Source: Nostoc sp. UHCC 0870
Lineage (GTDB): Bacteria > Cyanobacteriota > Cyanobacteriia > Cyanobacteriales > Nostocaceae
Assembly: GCF_022063185.1 (NCBI RefSeq)
Contig: NZ_CP091913.1
Coordinates: 2,171,501 to 2,235,500 of the forward strand
Reading direction: 5' to 3'
Length of the DNA stretch: 64,000 nucleotides
Numbering within the stretch: position 1 is the stretch's first letter; every line of letters starts with the position of its first letter. The translations under genes were made by a program, and so were the position numbers. The notes beneath the pieces are model-generated. The model was given only the letters and a program-made list of their open reading frames with translations. It was not told the DNA's origin and did not search any database. Shown here piece by piece: positions 43,406 to 52,006 of this stretch.

Positions 43406-45094
43406 TTAAACTTGTGTACTACATCTTTCGTCTCGCCACAACAGATATAAACGATTGGCTGGCATCGTTAAATATAAAACATCCCCTTCATTTAGGTAAG
43501 TGGTGAGTAAATCCCAGCCTTGAACTCTTTGACTATTCCTTTCCATATATAAAGGTACACAGTTAGCAGACATAGCGATGTCTTTTACCAACTTATGACA
43601 AAAAGGATGTGACGGTGTAATTAAGGTGGCAAAAGCTACCCAAAGTTTATCGGCGGTGATGCCATTACCCAAGATGCGTCCACCCAAAGCCGCAGCCGCA
43701 AATGCCGGTGCTGCCAATTCTGCGGAACTGAGTACAGCTTCAAAGTCAAACACCTGTTTTGCCATCCCCGCAAAATCTGGGTCAGCGTAGTGGACAATCA
43801 CCGGAATTTTGGGTGCTAAACCTTTGGCTTTCAGGGCAATTTCTAGATTAGTGGCATCATTGTTAGTCACAGTTAATACAGCCGCAGCAGTATTAACATT
43901 GCTAGTTTGTAGGATAGTGCGGAAACTAGCATCACCTTGAATTACAGGGATACCCAATCCACGGACAGAGTTGATATATCTATTGTTAGAGTCAGTTTCA
44001 ATGGCTACAACTTCATGACCAGTGCTATGGAGTTGCTGGACAATGCGATTGCCGATGCCACTTAAACCACAGACTATATAATGATGACGTTGGGGAACAC
44101 GGGCTACATCCCAAAATTGCTTGAAGCGGCTACCTAAAACAAAATCGGTAAGCATGGCGTACCAAATACCAATGACCACTGCTCCCACTAGCATTATCAC
44201 CACAGTAAATAATTTAATACTATTGGGGGCATTTTCTACAACTTGGTCATTGCCACCTGCGCCTGTAATCATACCTACCGAGAAATATAGCGCATCGACC
44301 ACAGATAAACTTAATTCTGTGGACATATAGGTGAGAGTGGCAGTTAAAATCACTACCATGAGGACGATCGCACCAACTACTACAGATTGTCCATGTTGCT
44401 GAAACTGGCGCAGACTCGTTAATATTTTCAGGAATTTTTTAATTAAGGATCGGCGTATTGGACGAATGCGGGGTTGGATACCAATAATTAGGCGATCGCC
44501 TATTTTTAATTCTTGTCCCGAAAGTACCGCCGAAATTAAATTCATCTCACCTTCTAGGGGTAAGTAATAAATCGGCATCCGTGTAGGATCTTCCCACAAA
44601 TCACTCAACTGACGACCCAACCAAGGATGGCTTTCATCAATATATACTTCTTGAATCGGCCAAGTTTGATCGTATAACTTGATTTGCCCGATCGCTTGAT
44701 TTCCCAACGCGGCAAAGGTAAATAATGGTGCTGCTAATCCCACAACACTCATACTTAAGTGGTCTGTTAAAGTTTTATCCAGACGTTCACCTAAGTTGGT
44801 ATTGTATAGGCGGTTAATAACCCGAATGTGGGGATTTAGCACCCGCGCCTGCATCATGATTGATAAATTTAGTTCATCCTCTGCTCCTGCTATAACTAAG
44901 GTGTGCGCCTCCTGAATTCCGGCTGCTGTTAGGGTAGCAGCTGCACATAAACTACCAATAATCACATCGCCTGCTGCTTCGCCAGAGATGGGTTTGTGAT
45001 GAATACCAACTACAAACGCTCCCTGTTGTCTGAGCAAACGAAAAATTTTATATCCAGTACGTTCTAAGCCGCAAACAATAATTCGAGGTTTCAT
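43406..45094 (-). CDS. Two-RCK ion channel protein with atypical filter
   Basis: 562 aa. The N-terminal TrkA-N Rossmann domain begins RIIVCGLERTGYKIFRLL. Two membrane helices (about 232-255, 296-316) flank a pore loop VGMITGAGGNDQV. A second TrkA-N domain (HYIVCGLSGIGNRIVQQL) and a TrkA-C-like part follow. This is the order of KefC/TrkA-like RCK channels, but the K+ filter TVGYG is replaced, so ion selectivity is uncertain. The NAD(H)-binding Rossmann motifs are intact in both RCKs. Confidence 0.85.
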   Translation of the reverse strand: MKPRIIVCGLERTGYKIFRLLRQQGAFVVGIHHKPISGEAAGDVIIGSLCAAATLTAAGIQEAHTLVIAGAEDELNLSIMMQARVLNPHIRVINRLYNTNLGERLDKTLTDHLSMSVVGLAAPLFTFAALGNQAIGQIKLYDQTWPIQEVYIDESHPWLGRQLSDLWEDPTRMPIYYLPLEGEMNLISAVLSGQELKIGDRLIIGIQPRIRPIRRSLIKKFLKILTSLRQFQQHGQSVVVGAIVLMVVILTATLTYMSTELSLSVVDALYFSVGMITGAGGNDQVVENAPNSIKLFTVVIMLVGAVVIGIWYAMLTDFVLGSRFKQFWDVARVPQRHHYIVCGLSGIGNRIVQQLHSTGHEVVAIETDSNNRYINSVRGLGIPVIQGDASFRTILQTSNVNTAAAVLTVTNNDATNLEIALKAKGLAPKIPVIVHYADPDFAGMAKQVFDFEAVLSSAELAAPAFAAAALGGRILGNGITADKLWVAFATLITPSHPFCHKLVKDIAMSANCVPLYMERNSQRVQGWDLLTTYLNEGDVLYLTMPANRLYLLWRDERCSTQV

Positions 45095-45490
45095 GTAATA
45101 GCAGCATGATTTACTCTAAGGGCTGCATTGTTATTGATTAATCAATATTGTTGCTTACTTTATCGTCGAATAACTGTAACTGAAAACACGATAATTTGTC
45201 ACATTATGGCACTTTTATTTCAGCCATCTAATCATGTAATAAAAATAACTGTAATCTTAAAAACTAATATCATGAAAAAAACTAGCTCAAATCACAATAC
45301 TTTTAGTATCATAAAATTTAATTTTCCCCTTTTTAAGAGGTTGTTTGAAAAGTGATATATTATGATGTTCATCACATTCTTACCCCCTTAGAAATGGGGA
45401 AAATAAGAAAATCTAGTTCCCTCCCATTTCCAAGGGGAGGGTTAGGGTGGGGTAAAAAATATTTGATACATCAGTCATGACTTTTTGAAC
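45095..45490. other. Gene-free stretch with a common palindromic repeat
   Basis: AT-rich. At 45381-45456 is the repeat TACCCCCTTAGAAATGGGG...CCAAGGGGAGGGTTAGGGTGG, the inverted type widespread in Nostoc genomes. A plus-strand ORF (45128-45355) has no protein-like pattern and is not called. Confidence 0.6.
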
Positions 45491-45790
45491 TCATCCACCT
45501 GGGCGAACTTCCTCAACCTCAGCTTGAATACCTAAATTAGCCGGTTGTGGTGGTTTAACTAAATCGTGATATAGCAGAACTGCATACACAATTTCATCAT
45601 CAACAGCGTGACGCAACGCTGACATTGATTCTTGCTTGAGGCTTTTAATTAAATTTGTCAACGCTGCTTTGTGTAAAGCTTCAATTGCTCTTTGTAGCCC
45701 AACTGCCACACATCTTTGGCTTTCATCCCACTCAGATATAATGGTCTCAAATCTGTCGATTTCCCGTATGTATTCCTCAAGATTTGTCAT
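45491..45790 (-). CDS. Hup-linked small protein, possibly truncated NifU-domain protein
   Basis: 99 aa, mostly helical: NLEEYIREIDRFETIISEWD, AIEALHKAALTNLIKSL, VYAVLLYHDLVKPPQP. It ends EVEEVRPGG, which is just where a NifU C-terminal domain (usually starting ...EVRPGLxxxxGDVEL) would begin in NifU-like proteins linked to hydrogenase genes. Repeat DNA follows at once, so the gene may have lost its Fe-S scaffold domain. It is the third of three same-strand small genes divergent from hupS. Confidence 0.5.
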   Translation of the reverse strand: MTNLEEYIREIDRFETIISEWDESQRCVAVGLQRAIEALHKAALTNLIKSLKQESMSALRHAVDDEIVYAVLLYHDLVKPPQPANLGIQAEVEEVRPGG

Positions 45791-45843
45791 TAGTGATTAG
45801 TCAGTAGTTAATCAAAAGTAATCAATATATGATGACTAATAAT

Positions 45844-46068
45844 TCACTTCATTTTGAAATCCTTGAGAAGAAAGGGCATCATTATACCTGTTGTTAAGCT
45901 AGACAAAGTTACTGGTACGCAGAAAGGGATCTCTAACTGAGCTAGCAAGATTAGCACTAGCATACCAAAGCTCATCCCAATGGTAGTTTGTCTAATAAAA
46001 TACAGTGGGTCACGAATTAATTTACCTCGGAAAAATAACTTTGCCGAAAACCAGGTTAATTCAATCAT
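45844..46068 (-). CDS. Small membrane protein, hup-linked
   Basis: 74 aa. Amphipathic start (WFSAKLFFRGKLIRDPLYFI), then two hydrophobic stretches (IGMSFGMLVLILLAQL and VPVTLSSLTTGIMMPFLL) with a basic end. It starts 8 bp after the next upstream small gene, so the two are translationally close. Function unknown; similar small genes near hup/hyp are known in Nostoc. Confidence 0.6.
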   Translation of the reverse strand: MIELTWFSAKLFFRGKLIRDPLYFIRQTTIGMSFGMLVLILLAQLEIPFCVPVTLSSLTTGIMMPFLLKDFKMK

Positions 46069-46076
46069 GTTAGCTC

Positions 46077-46343
46077 CTAATTATTACTTAAAAAATTTAA
46101 GGCAGCAAAACCTAGAAGTATTGCCGGAATTGCTCCAGTTGGCGCAAATAATGCTCCTATTGTTGCAGAGAAGATGTAACCTATCTCCTTTCCTGCTAAT
46201 ATCATTCCGCCAATAGCACCACCAATCATTGATATTATTGTGGCTACAATTAACCACAATAATCCTGTAGTTAAAGTTAAATTGCCTGTCACCATATTTG
46301 TGAGCAATGCGCTCACATTTGGATTATTCAAAAATTCACTCAT
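46077..46343 (-). CDS. Small Gly-rich membrane protein, hup-linked
   Basis: 88 aa. Two or three hydrophobic helices (LLWLIVATIISMIGGAIGGM, YIFSATIGALFAP, AIPAILLGFAALNFL) rich in Gly/Ala, resembling GlsB/YeaQ-like or transglycosylase-associated small membrane proteins. It is the first gene of the three-gene set divergent from hupS. Confidence 0.62.
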   Translation of the reverse strand: MSEFLNNPNVSALLTNMVTGNLTLTTGLLWLIVATIISMIGGAIGGMILAGKEIGYIFSATIGALFAPTGAIPAILLGFAALNFLSNN

Positions 46344-46515
46344 GCTCTCTATTTCTCCTGTTAATTCTTAGTTGAGAATGAAGCTTGTAACTTGTAAAGT
46401 TCAGTGTAAATAAAGCCACTATTTAAAATGGGTAAAACCACTACTAACTAAGCATTATTTCTTTTGATTTCTGCCTTATATTACTAGTAGTCTATCAAGT
46501 TAGTTTTGACGGTTC

Positions 46516-46693
46516 GTAGTAAGGACTTTACCCGCATTTCTGACAAACAGTAGGGGCGGGTTCACAGATAAGCTCAATTACTCATTAATATCTCGCTAAA
46601 CCCGCCCCTACAGACTTTGGGATGAGGTCGCAAGAATCTTGTGAGAAATCCGGGTTTATTCCTGATTTTTCTAAGAACTAAAGTCCTTACTAC
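46516..46693. repeat. Inverted repeat GTAGTAAGGACTTT interrupted by a MITE
   Basis: Arms of 14 bp at 46516-46529 and 46680-46693. The MITE sits between them, so it appears to have landed in a pre-existing hairpin element. The same hairpin family occurs intact between hupS and hupL (48162-48187) and as a half-site at 48750. Confidence 0.75.
46530..46655 (-). mobile_element. 126-bp MITE (copy 2)
   Basis: Reverse-complement copy of the element at 4000-4125, same length, only a handful of differences. Flanks suggest a 2-bp duplication (TT). It lies between the small-gene trio and the hupS promoter region. Confidence 0.88.
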
Positions 46694-46708
46694 AAAAAAA
46701 TCGAGAAA

Positions 46709-46722
46709 GTATATTTATTTAC
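46709..46722 (+). promoter_or_regulatory. NtcA-type site GTA-N8-TAC upstream of hupS
   Basis: GTATATTTATTTAC fits GTAN8TAC exactly, about 475 bp before the hupS ATG. NtcA, the global nitrogen regulator, controls hupSL in Nostoc from a site far upstream of the transcript start, so the position is plausible. No properly spaced -10 box follows at once. The rest of 46723-47195 is AT-rich leader. Confidence 0.5.
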
Positions 46723-47195
46723 GCAAACAGGAAGTTTATGAAGCGTGATTTCCCTTGCTTTAGAACTAGAAAAGTAGTAAAAGTTTTTTCAATGCCCATT
46801 CACCTATAATCAAAAGACTTATTTTTTAATATAAAACACATTTATTCTTAAATTCTACGGTATTATTGCTAATATAAATATATGTTTTAAATACTTCTTA
46901 CTTGTCAAAATATCCGCTAAATCAAAAAAGTAGTGTATCAATAGTATTTATGCTTATAAATTTAAATATATTATTCTTATTTTTTGATAAAAGTCTGTGT
47001 AATATATGACCCTTTTCAGGAAGTATTGTTGAGATTTAACTTTTGGTTAAAGATTAATTTTTATTTAATTAAATAAAATAAAAACAAAAAATATCTTATT
47101 CTAAAGATTAAAACTAAATATTTATCAACAGGTGCAACTCTACAAGCGTAAACACCTGCGTCACTCATGGTAAACAGTAGACAAATAAATAGCCA

Positions 47196-48158
47196 ATGAC
47201 TAACGTACTCTGGCTGCAAGGTGGTGCTTGTTCGGGCAACACTATGTCTTTTCTCAACGCCGAAGAACCGACAGTCTGCGATCTAATTGCTGACTTTGGC
47301 ATTAAGGTACTTTGGCATCCTTCCTTGGGATTAGAACTAGGCAACAACTTACAAACCCTACTGTGGGACTGCATTCTCGGCAAAATACCTCTAGACATCT
47401 TGGTATTTGAAGGTACTGTAGTTAATGCCCCCGACGGTACAGGCGAATGGAATAGGTTTGCCGATCGCCCGATGAAAGATTGGCTGGCTGACCTCTCGAA
47501 AGTTGCTAGCTTCGTTGTGGCTGTAGGAGACTGCGCTACTTGGGGAGGAATCCCCGCTATGTCACCTAACCCCAGTGAATCCGAAGGGTTACAATTTCTC
47601 AAGCGTCAAGAAGGCGGCTTCTTAGGTAAGGATTTCGTCGCCAAATCGGGATTACCAGTGATTAATATTCCTGGATGTCCAGCACACCCCGATTGGATTA
47701 CGCAGATATTAGTGGCGATCGCTACTGGACGCATCGCTGACATCGCCCTCGATGAACTGCATCGTCCCCAAACCTTCTTCAACACTTACACCCAAACAGG
47801 TTGTACCCGTAACGTCCACTTTGCTTACAAAGCCACCACCGCCGAATTTGGTCAGCGCAAAGGCTGCTTATTCTACGACTTGGGTTGTCGTGGCCCTATG
47901 ACCCATTCCTCCTGCAACCGCATCCTCTGGAATCGCGTTTCCTCCAAAACCCGCGCCGGAATGCCGTGTTTAGGTTGTACAGAACCAGAATTTCCCTTCT
48001 TTGACCTCAAACCCGGAACGGTATTTAAAACTCAAACCGTGATGGGAGTCCCCAAAGAATTACCACCAGGAGTCAAAACCAAAGACTACGCCTTACTCAC
48101 AATGGTTGCTAAGAATACAGCCCCCAACTGGGCAGAAGAAGACTTTTTTACAGTTTAG
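47196..48158 (+). CDS. hupS: Uptake [NiFe]-hydrogenase small subunit
   Basis: 320 aa. NVLWLQGGACSGNTMSFL holds the proximal [4Fe-4S] Cys pair; further ligands lie in AVGDCATWGG, NIPGCPAHPDW, GCLFYDLGCRGPM, SSCNRILWN and MPCLGCTEPEF. As in other cyanobacterial HupS proteins there is no Tat signal peptide. With HupL it oxidises H2 released by nitrogenase in heterocysts and passes electrons to the membrane chain. It is followed by a hairpin and hupL. Confidence 0.96.
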   Translation: MTNVLWLQGGACSGNTMSFLNAEEPTVCDLIADFGIKVLWHPSLGLELGNNLQTLLWDCILGKIPLDILVFEGTVVNAPDGTGEWNRFADRPMKDWLADLSKVASFVVAVGDCATWGGIPAMSPNPSESEGLQFLKRQEGGFLGKDFVAKSGLPVINIPGCPAHPDWITQILVAIATGRIADIALDELHRPQTFFNTYTQTGCTRNVHFAYKATTAEFGQRKGCLFYDLGCRGPMTHSSCNRILWNRVSSKTRAGMPCLGCTEPEFPFFDLKPGTVFKTQTVMGVPKELPPGVKTKDYALLTMVAKNTAPNWAEEDFFTV

Positions 48159-48161
48159 TTG

Positions 48162-48187
48162 GTAGTAAGCACTTAAGTGCTTACTAC
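48162..48187. promoter_or_regulatory. Perfect 26-bp palindrome between hupS and hupL
   Basis: Thirteen-base arms GTAGTAAGCACTT and complement, no loop spacer. A hairpin in the hupS-hupL gap is described for Nostoc/Anabaena and may stabilise or tune the transcript. It belongs to the same hairpin family as 46516-46693, so it may be a resident repeat. Confidence 0.75.
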
Positions 48188-48213
48188 AAAACAATTACCG
48201 AGAGGAGAGGAGA

Positions 48214-48735
48214 ATGGGAATTAAAACATTAGATATTTCGCCTGTCGGTAGAGTCGAGGGTGATTTAGACGTTCGCGTGGAAATTGAAGATGGACGGGTA
48301 GTTAACGCCTGGACACACGCAGAACTATTTCGCGGATTTGAAATTATTCTCCGGGGTAAAGACCCCCAAGCTGGATTAATTGTTACGCCTCGGATCTGCG
48401 GTATCTGCGGTGCTTCTCACCTAACTTCTGCATCCTGGGCATTAGATACAGCCTGGAAGACAACAGTTCCCCGCAATGCCATCTTAGCTAGAAACCTCGG
48501 TCAAATTGTCGAAACCATCCAAAGCATCCCCCGCTACTTTTATGGATTGTTCGCCATTGACTTAACAAACAAAAAATACCGGAGTAGCCGCTTCTACGAT
48601 GAAGCTGTCCGCCGCTTCGCCGCCTTCACAGGCAAATCTTACGAACTCGGCGTGACTATTTCTAGCAAACCCGTAGAAATTTACGCCCTGTTTGGTGGAC
48701 AATGGCCGCACAGCAGTTATATGGCAATAAATTAG
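48214..48735 (+). CDS. hupL: Uptake hydrogenase large subunit, 5' part interrupted by the hupL element
   Basis: 173 codons. The first hydrogenase signature RICGICGASHL with its Ni-ligating CxxC is present, but the C-terminal DPCxxCxxH is absent. Coding identity to HupL runs to GGQWPHSSYM and then hits a stop at 48733. The break lies in CACAGCAGTTATATGG, the recombination site of the Anabaena hupL element. The 3' part should lie beyond the window. GAGAGGAGAGGAG precedes the ATG. In heterocysts the XisC recombinase would restore the frame. Confidence 0.93.
   Translation: MGIKTLDISPVGRVEGDLDVRVEIEDGRVVNAWTHAELFRGFEIILRGKDPQAGLIVTPRICGICGASHLTSASWALDTAWKTTVPRNAILARNLGQIVETIQSIPRYFYGLFAIDLTNKKYRSSRFYDEAVRRFAAFTGKSYELGVTISSKPVEIYALFGGQWPHSSYMAIN
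48709..48724 (+). other. Left recombination site of the hupL element
   Basis: CACAGCAGTTATATGG, identical to the 16-bp direct repeat reported at both ends of the hupL element in Anabaena PCC 7120. The matching right copy is expected past 64000. Confidence 0.9.
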
Positions 48736-48959
48736 TAAATTGCTTATATAGTAAGGACTTGTCAGGATAGGTAGAATGATTCCCTCATTTTTCCTTAAAT
48801 TAGGCAATAAACCCACTCCAGAAATATCATAAATCCATTTATTTTTATCTACTAAAAGTTATTTGCTTTTCTCAGGCGTTACCTAACTTTTCCCTACATT
48901 GCCTCGCTCCAACTCCAAAATCATCTAAACTCAAAGTGTCCGCCAACTGCCAAAATCCC

Positions 48960-50516
48960 ATGCCTCGCTGGTTCAACATTGCAGGTCCATGTAAAGACGA
49001 TATTCACTATATGCTATCTCCAACAACACGATTACCAGATTTGGAGGAGCTAATCCAACAGTGTAGTTATTTTGTCCTTCATGCACCACGACAAACAGGG
49101 AAAACCACAGCAATGTTAGCTTTAGCACAGCAACTGACCGATACAGGACGTTATGCAGCAGTAATGGTATCGGTAGAAGTGGGAAGTGCATTTAATCATG
49201 ACCCAGGTGCAGCAGAATTGGCGATTTTGGGAACTTGGTATGATACGATTTCTATCCGCTTATCTAATGAATTACAACCACCTGTTAAGCAATGGCAAAA
49301 GGCAGAACCAGGAAACAGAATTAAGGCTTTTTTGCAAGGTTGGGCAAAAGCTTTACCTCGACCTTTGGTAGTATTTATTGATGAAATTGATTCTTTACAA
49401 GATGAAACTCTAATTTCAATTTTACGGCAATTACGAGATGGTTTTTCTAATCGTCCAGAAAATTTCCCCTCATCGGTAGGATTAATTGGTTTAAGGGATG
49501 TGCGAGATTATAAGGTAGCATCGGGTGGTAGTGACAGATTAAATACATCTAGTCCTTTTAATATTAAAGTCAGTTCCATTACCCTGAGAAATTTTAATGC
49601 TGAGGAAGTTGTAGAACTATATCAACAACATACAGAACAGACAGGACAAATTTTCACACCAGAAGCCACAGCAACAGCCTTTGATTTAACTCAAGGACAA
49701 CCTTGGTTAGTGAATGCTCTGGCTAAAGAAGTTGTGGAAAAAATGGTTAAGGATAGAAGTATTGCTATTACAAAAGAACATATTTTACAAGCAAAAGAAA
49801 TATTAATTGCCCGTCAAGATACTCACTTGGATAGTTTAGCTGAACGCTTACGAGAACCAAGAATAAAAGCAATTATCGAGCCGATGTTAGCGGGTTTGGA
49901 ATTGGGGGATATACCCAATGATGATATTCAATTTGTGATTGATTTAGGTTTGTGTAAAATGCACCCCCAGGGTGGATTAACTATTGCTAATCCCATTTAT
50001 CGGGAAGTTTTACCCAGGGTGTTAACGGTGACACCAATGGCTTCCCTACCAGTGATTGCACCAACTTGGTTAACCCCGCAAGGTGAGTTAAATATAGATG
50101 CGTTACTTGCAGCATTTCTCAAGTTTTGGCGACAGCATGGAGAACCATTATTAGGTAGCACTGGCTATCATGAAATTGCCCCTCACATCGTATTAATGGC
50201 TTTCTTGCATCGTGTGATCAATGGTGGTGGAGTCTTGGAGAGGGAATATGCAATTGGTAGTGACAGAATGGATTTATGTATGCGTTACAAAGATGTAACT
50301 TTAGGTATCGAGTTAAAGGTATGGCGGGAGAAAAAGCGTGACCCCCAAGCTGAGGGGATTGAGCAGTTAGAATCCTATTTAGGGCGTTTGGGGTTGGATT
50401 TCGGTTGGTTATTTGTGTTTGACAGGCGTAAAAATGCTTTGCCAATGGAAGAACGTTTATCAACTCAGGTTGTGCTGACGGAAAATCAGCGTAGGATTAC
50501 TGTGATTCGGGCGTGA
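48960..50516 (+). CDS. AAA-ATPase fused to PD-(D/E)XK nuclease, copy 1
   Basis: 518 aa from ATG 48960 (MPRWFNIAGPC); a GTG at 48936 is possible because both copies conserve the upstream bases. Walker A PRQTGKTT is at 43-50, Walker B LVVFIDEID near 140, sensor-type GLIGLRDVRDYKVAS. A winged-helix-like middle (QPWLVNALAKEVVEKM) precedes a C-terminal nuclease-like domain with D-RMDL and GIELKVWRE. Such STAND-like ATPase/nuclease fusions abound in cyanobacteria and are suspected defence proteins. Copy 2 at 56156 is almost identical from residue 165 on. Confidence 0.8.
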   Translation: MPRWFNIAGPCKDDIHYMLSPTTRLPDLEELIQQCSYFVLHAPRQTGKTTAMLALAQQLTDTGRYAAVMVSVEVGSAFNHDPGAAELAILGTWYDTISIRLSNELQPPVKQWQKAEPGNRIKAFLQGWAKALPRPLVVFIDEIDSLQDETLISILRQLRDGFSNRPENFPSSVGLIGLRDVRDYKVASGGSDRLNTSSPFNIKVSSITLRNFNAEEVVELYQQHTEQTGQIFTPEATATAFDLTQGQPWLVNALAKEVVEKMVKDRSIAITKEHILQAKEILIARQDTHLDSLAERLREPRIKAIIEPMLAGLELGDIPNDDIQFVIDLGLCKMHPQGGLTIANPIYREVLPRVLTVTPMASLPVIAPTWLTPQGELNIDALLAAFLKFWRQHGEPLLGSTGYHEIAPHIVLMAFLHRVINGGGVLEREYAIGSDRMDLCMRYKDVTLGIELKVWREKKRDPQAEGIEQLESYLGRLGLDFGWLFVFDRRKNALPMEERLSTQVVLTENQRRITVIRA

Positions 50517-50748
50517 GTAATGCTTGCTGAGATTTGAAGATGCAACAAATCCTATGCTGCTCCCTCAGCTACTATCTTCGCTCAGAAGCACTAACAGTAG
50601 TGACGGCGAAGGCAAGATTAAGCGGCAACGGTCAGGTGATAATGCCACTGTTGGAGGATTATGCTAGTGGAGAGGGAGCGATCGCCCTATCAAAGCGTTT
50701 CATTCATGCAAACATCAATTACATACATCAAAGTGTAGATTATAAACA

Positions 50749-51288
50749 ATGGATGCAGATAGAGTTATATTTAGTACTCAATGGATCGCTATTAAGGAAT
50801 CTCCTAGAGGATTTCAATATTTAGAGCGCAAAGGTAAAGATTCTGTTGCCGTATTTTTGCTCAGAAAAAGTGGCGAAAATCTGGAATCGTATGAGGTGCT
50901 AATTCGCCAGCAGCATCTTTGTATTGATAATAGAGAGATAGATGGACAATTCACGCTGTTTCCCTGCCCCGTGACAGGAGCATTAGAAGAAGGGGAATCG
51001 CCGGAAGCGGCTGCTCAAAGAGAGGTGTATGAGGAGACTGGCTATAAGGTTCAGGTTTCACCGTTGGGTGAGTATATTGTTGGCACTCAGGTGAATGAGA
51101 TATGTTATCTCTACTATGCGGATGTTAACGGGATAGAGCCTGATGTCGCGCAACAGGATGGCACTTATATGGAGTCGATGGCCAAAAATGAATGGTATCC
51201 GTTTCAGTATTTAGAGACTTGCGAATATTCTGGTTGTCAAATTGGATACTTGAAGCTGTATAAGATACTCTTCAAAAGTATGGACTAA
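50749..51288 (+). CDS. NUDIX hydrolase
   Basis: 179 aa. The Nudix box GALEEGESPEAAAQREVYEETGY, split as GALEEGESPEAAAQ then REVYEETGY, fits GX5EX7REUXEEXGU exactly. The flanking folds (LIRQQHLCI, VGTQVNEICYLYYADV) suit an ADP-ribose pyrophosphatase-like enzyme that splits nucleoside diphosphates linked to another moiety. A membrane-protein gene starts 21 bp downstream, suggesting a two-gene unit. In conflict systems such pairs may use or destroy a nucleotide signal (inference). Confidence 0.85.
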   Translation: MDADRVIFSTQWIAIKESPRGFQYLERKGKDSVAVFLLRKSGENLESYEVLIRQQHLCIDNREIDGQFTLFPCPVTGALEEGESPEAAAQREVYEETGYKVQVSPLGEYIVGTQVNEICYLYYADVNGIEPDVAQQDGTYMESMAKNEWYPFQYLETCEYSGCQIGYLKLYKILFKSMD

Positions 51289-51308
51289 AACTCTAAAGTT
51301 GGGCAATT

Positions 51309-51806
51309 ATGTTTTACATCAAAACTATGCCAAACAACGTTTCACACTGGATTGAAAAGAATAAGGACTATTTAGTTAAACAAACCGAGATGTTGCAAAG
51401 TGCGATCGCCCGCATGGCAAACAACTCTTTAGAAGTAAAAAAAGTTGGCATCACTGTTTGGGCAGCGATCGTAGGTTTTGGGTTTACCAACCGAAGTGCG
51501 GCTTTATTTGTGCTGGCATTTGTCGCTTTTTCGCTATTCGGTGTTTTGGATGTTTACTACTTATATCTAGAGCGAAAGTTCCGCGATAACTTTAATCGAT
51601 TAACTCGAATTTTGAGTGGGTATATCGTTCCTGAAGATCAGGAATGGATCGAGAAAGTTAAAGGAAATTTTCTCAAACCCGATAACTCAACCAAATTCCT
51701 CGGACAGATTCCTAACACCCTCAAGTCTTGGGCAAACCTGCCTTATTTGATTACATTCTTGATCACAATTTTGCTTCTGGTTGTGCCACTACCAGCCTCG
51801 CCATAG
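51309..51806 (+). CDS. Membrane protein, SLATT-like arrangement
   Basis: 165 aa. Helical cytosolic start (HWIEKNKDYLVKQTEMLQSA), a two-helix membrane hairpin (about 46-85: VGITVWAAIVGFGF and ALFVLAFVAFSLFGVLDVYY), a helical stretch and a final hydrophobic helix (LITFLITILLLVVPL). The layout recalls SLATT membrane effectors of nucleotide-signalling defence systems, but sequence identity to that family is not shown. It is probably co-expressed with the NUDIX gene. Confidence 0.5.
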   Translation: MFYIKTMPNNVSHWIEKNKDYLVKQTEMLQSAIARMANNSLEVKKVGITVWAAIVGFGFTNRSAALFVLAFVAFSLFGVLDVYYLYLERKFRDNFNRLTRILSGYIVPEDQEWIEKVKGNFLKPDNSTKFLGQIPNTLKSWANLPYLITFLITILLLVVPLPASP

Positions 51807-51818
51807 GAAACTTATTAG

Positions 51819-51938
51819 TTACCAATCCGCAGCCCTAGCTGCATCTTCAACCCACTTACTGAAATTATTGTATCCACCATCGTTTACCCAATCATAAGTT
51901 GGATAAATTTGCGACATTCTAATTTGTGGCTTTGACAT
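51819..51938 (-). CDS. 39-residue ORF, probable gene tail
   Basis: Reads SQIYPTYDWVNDGGYNNFSK then WVEDAARAADW before the stop. The composition is protein-like, with a typical C-terminal Trp-rich feel, but the start is weak and the upstream part is lacking. Likely the end of a decayed gene. Function unknown. Confidence 0.35.
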   Translation of the reverse strand: MSKPQIRMSQIYPTYDWVNDGGYNNFSKWVEDAARAADW

Positions 51939-52006
51939 GTAAGCAAATCGGCGATGTTTTTTTGAAGAAGAACGCTATTGCAAATCTTTGGGAATGCCTG
52001 AAACTG

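Noticed and set aside
45128..45355. 75-codon plus-strand ORF
   Set aside because: No RBS or protein-like composition; AT-rich intergenic DNA.
50534..50824. 96-codon ORF before the NUDIX gene
   Set aside because: Overlaps the NUDIX gene in another frame and has no coherent domain; possibly decayed sequence.
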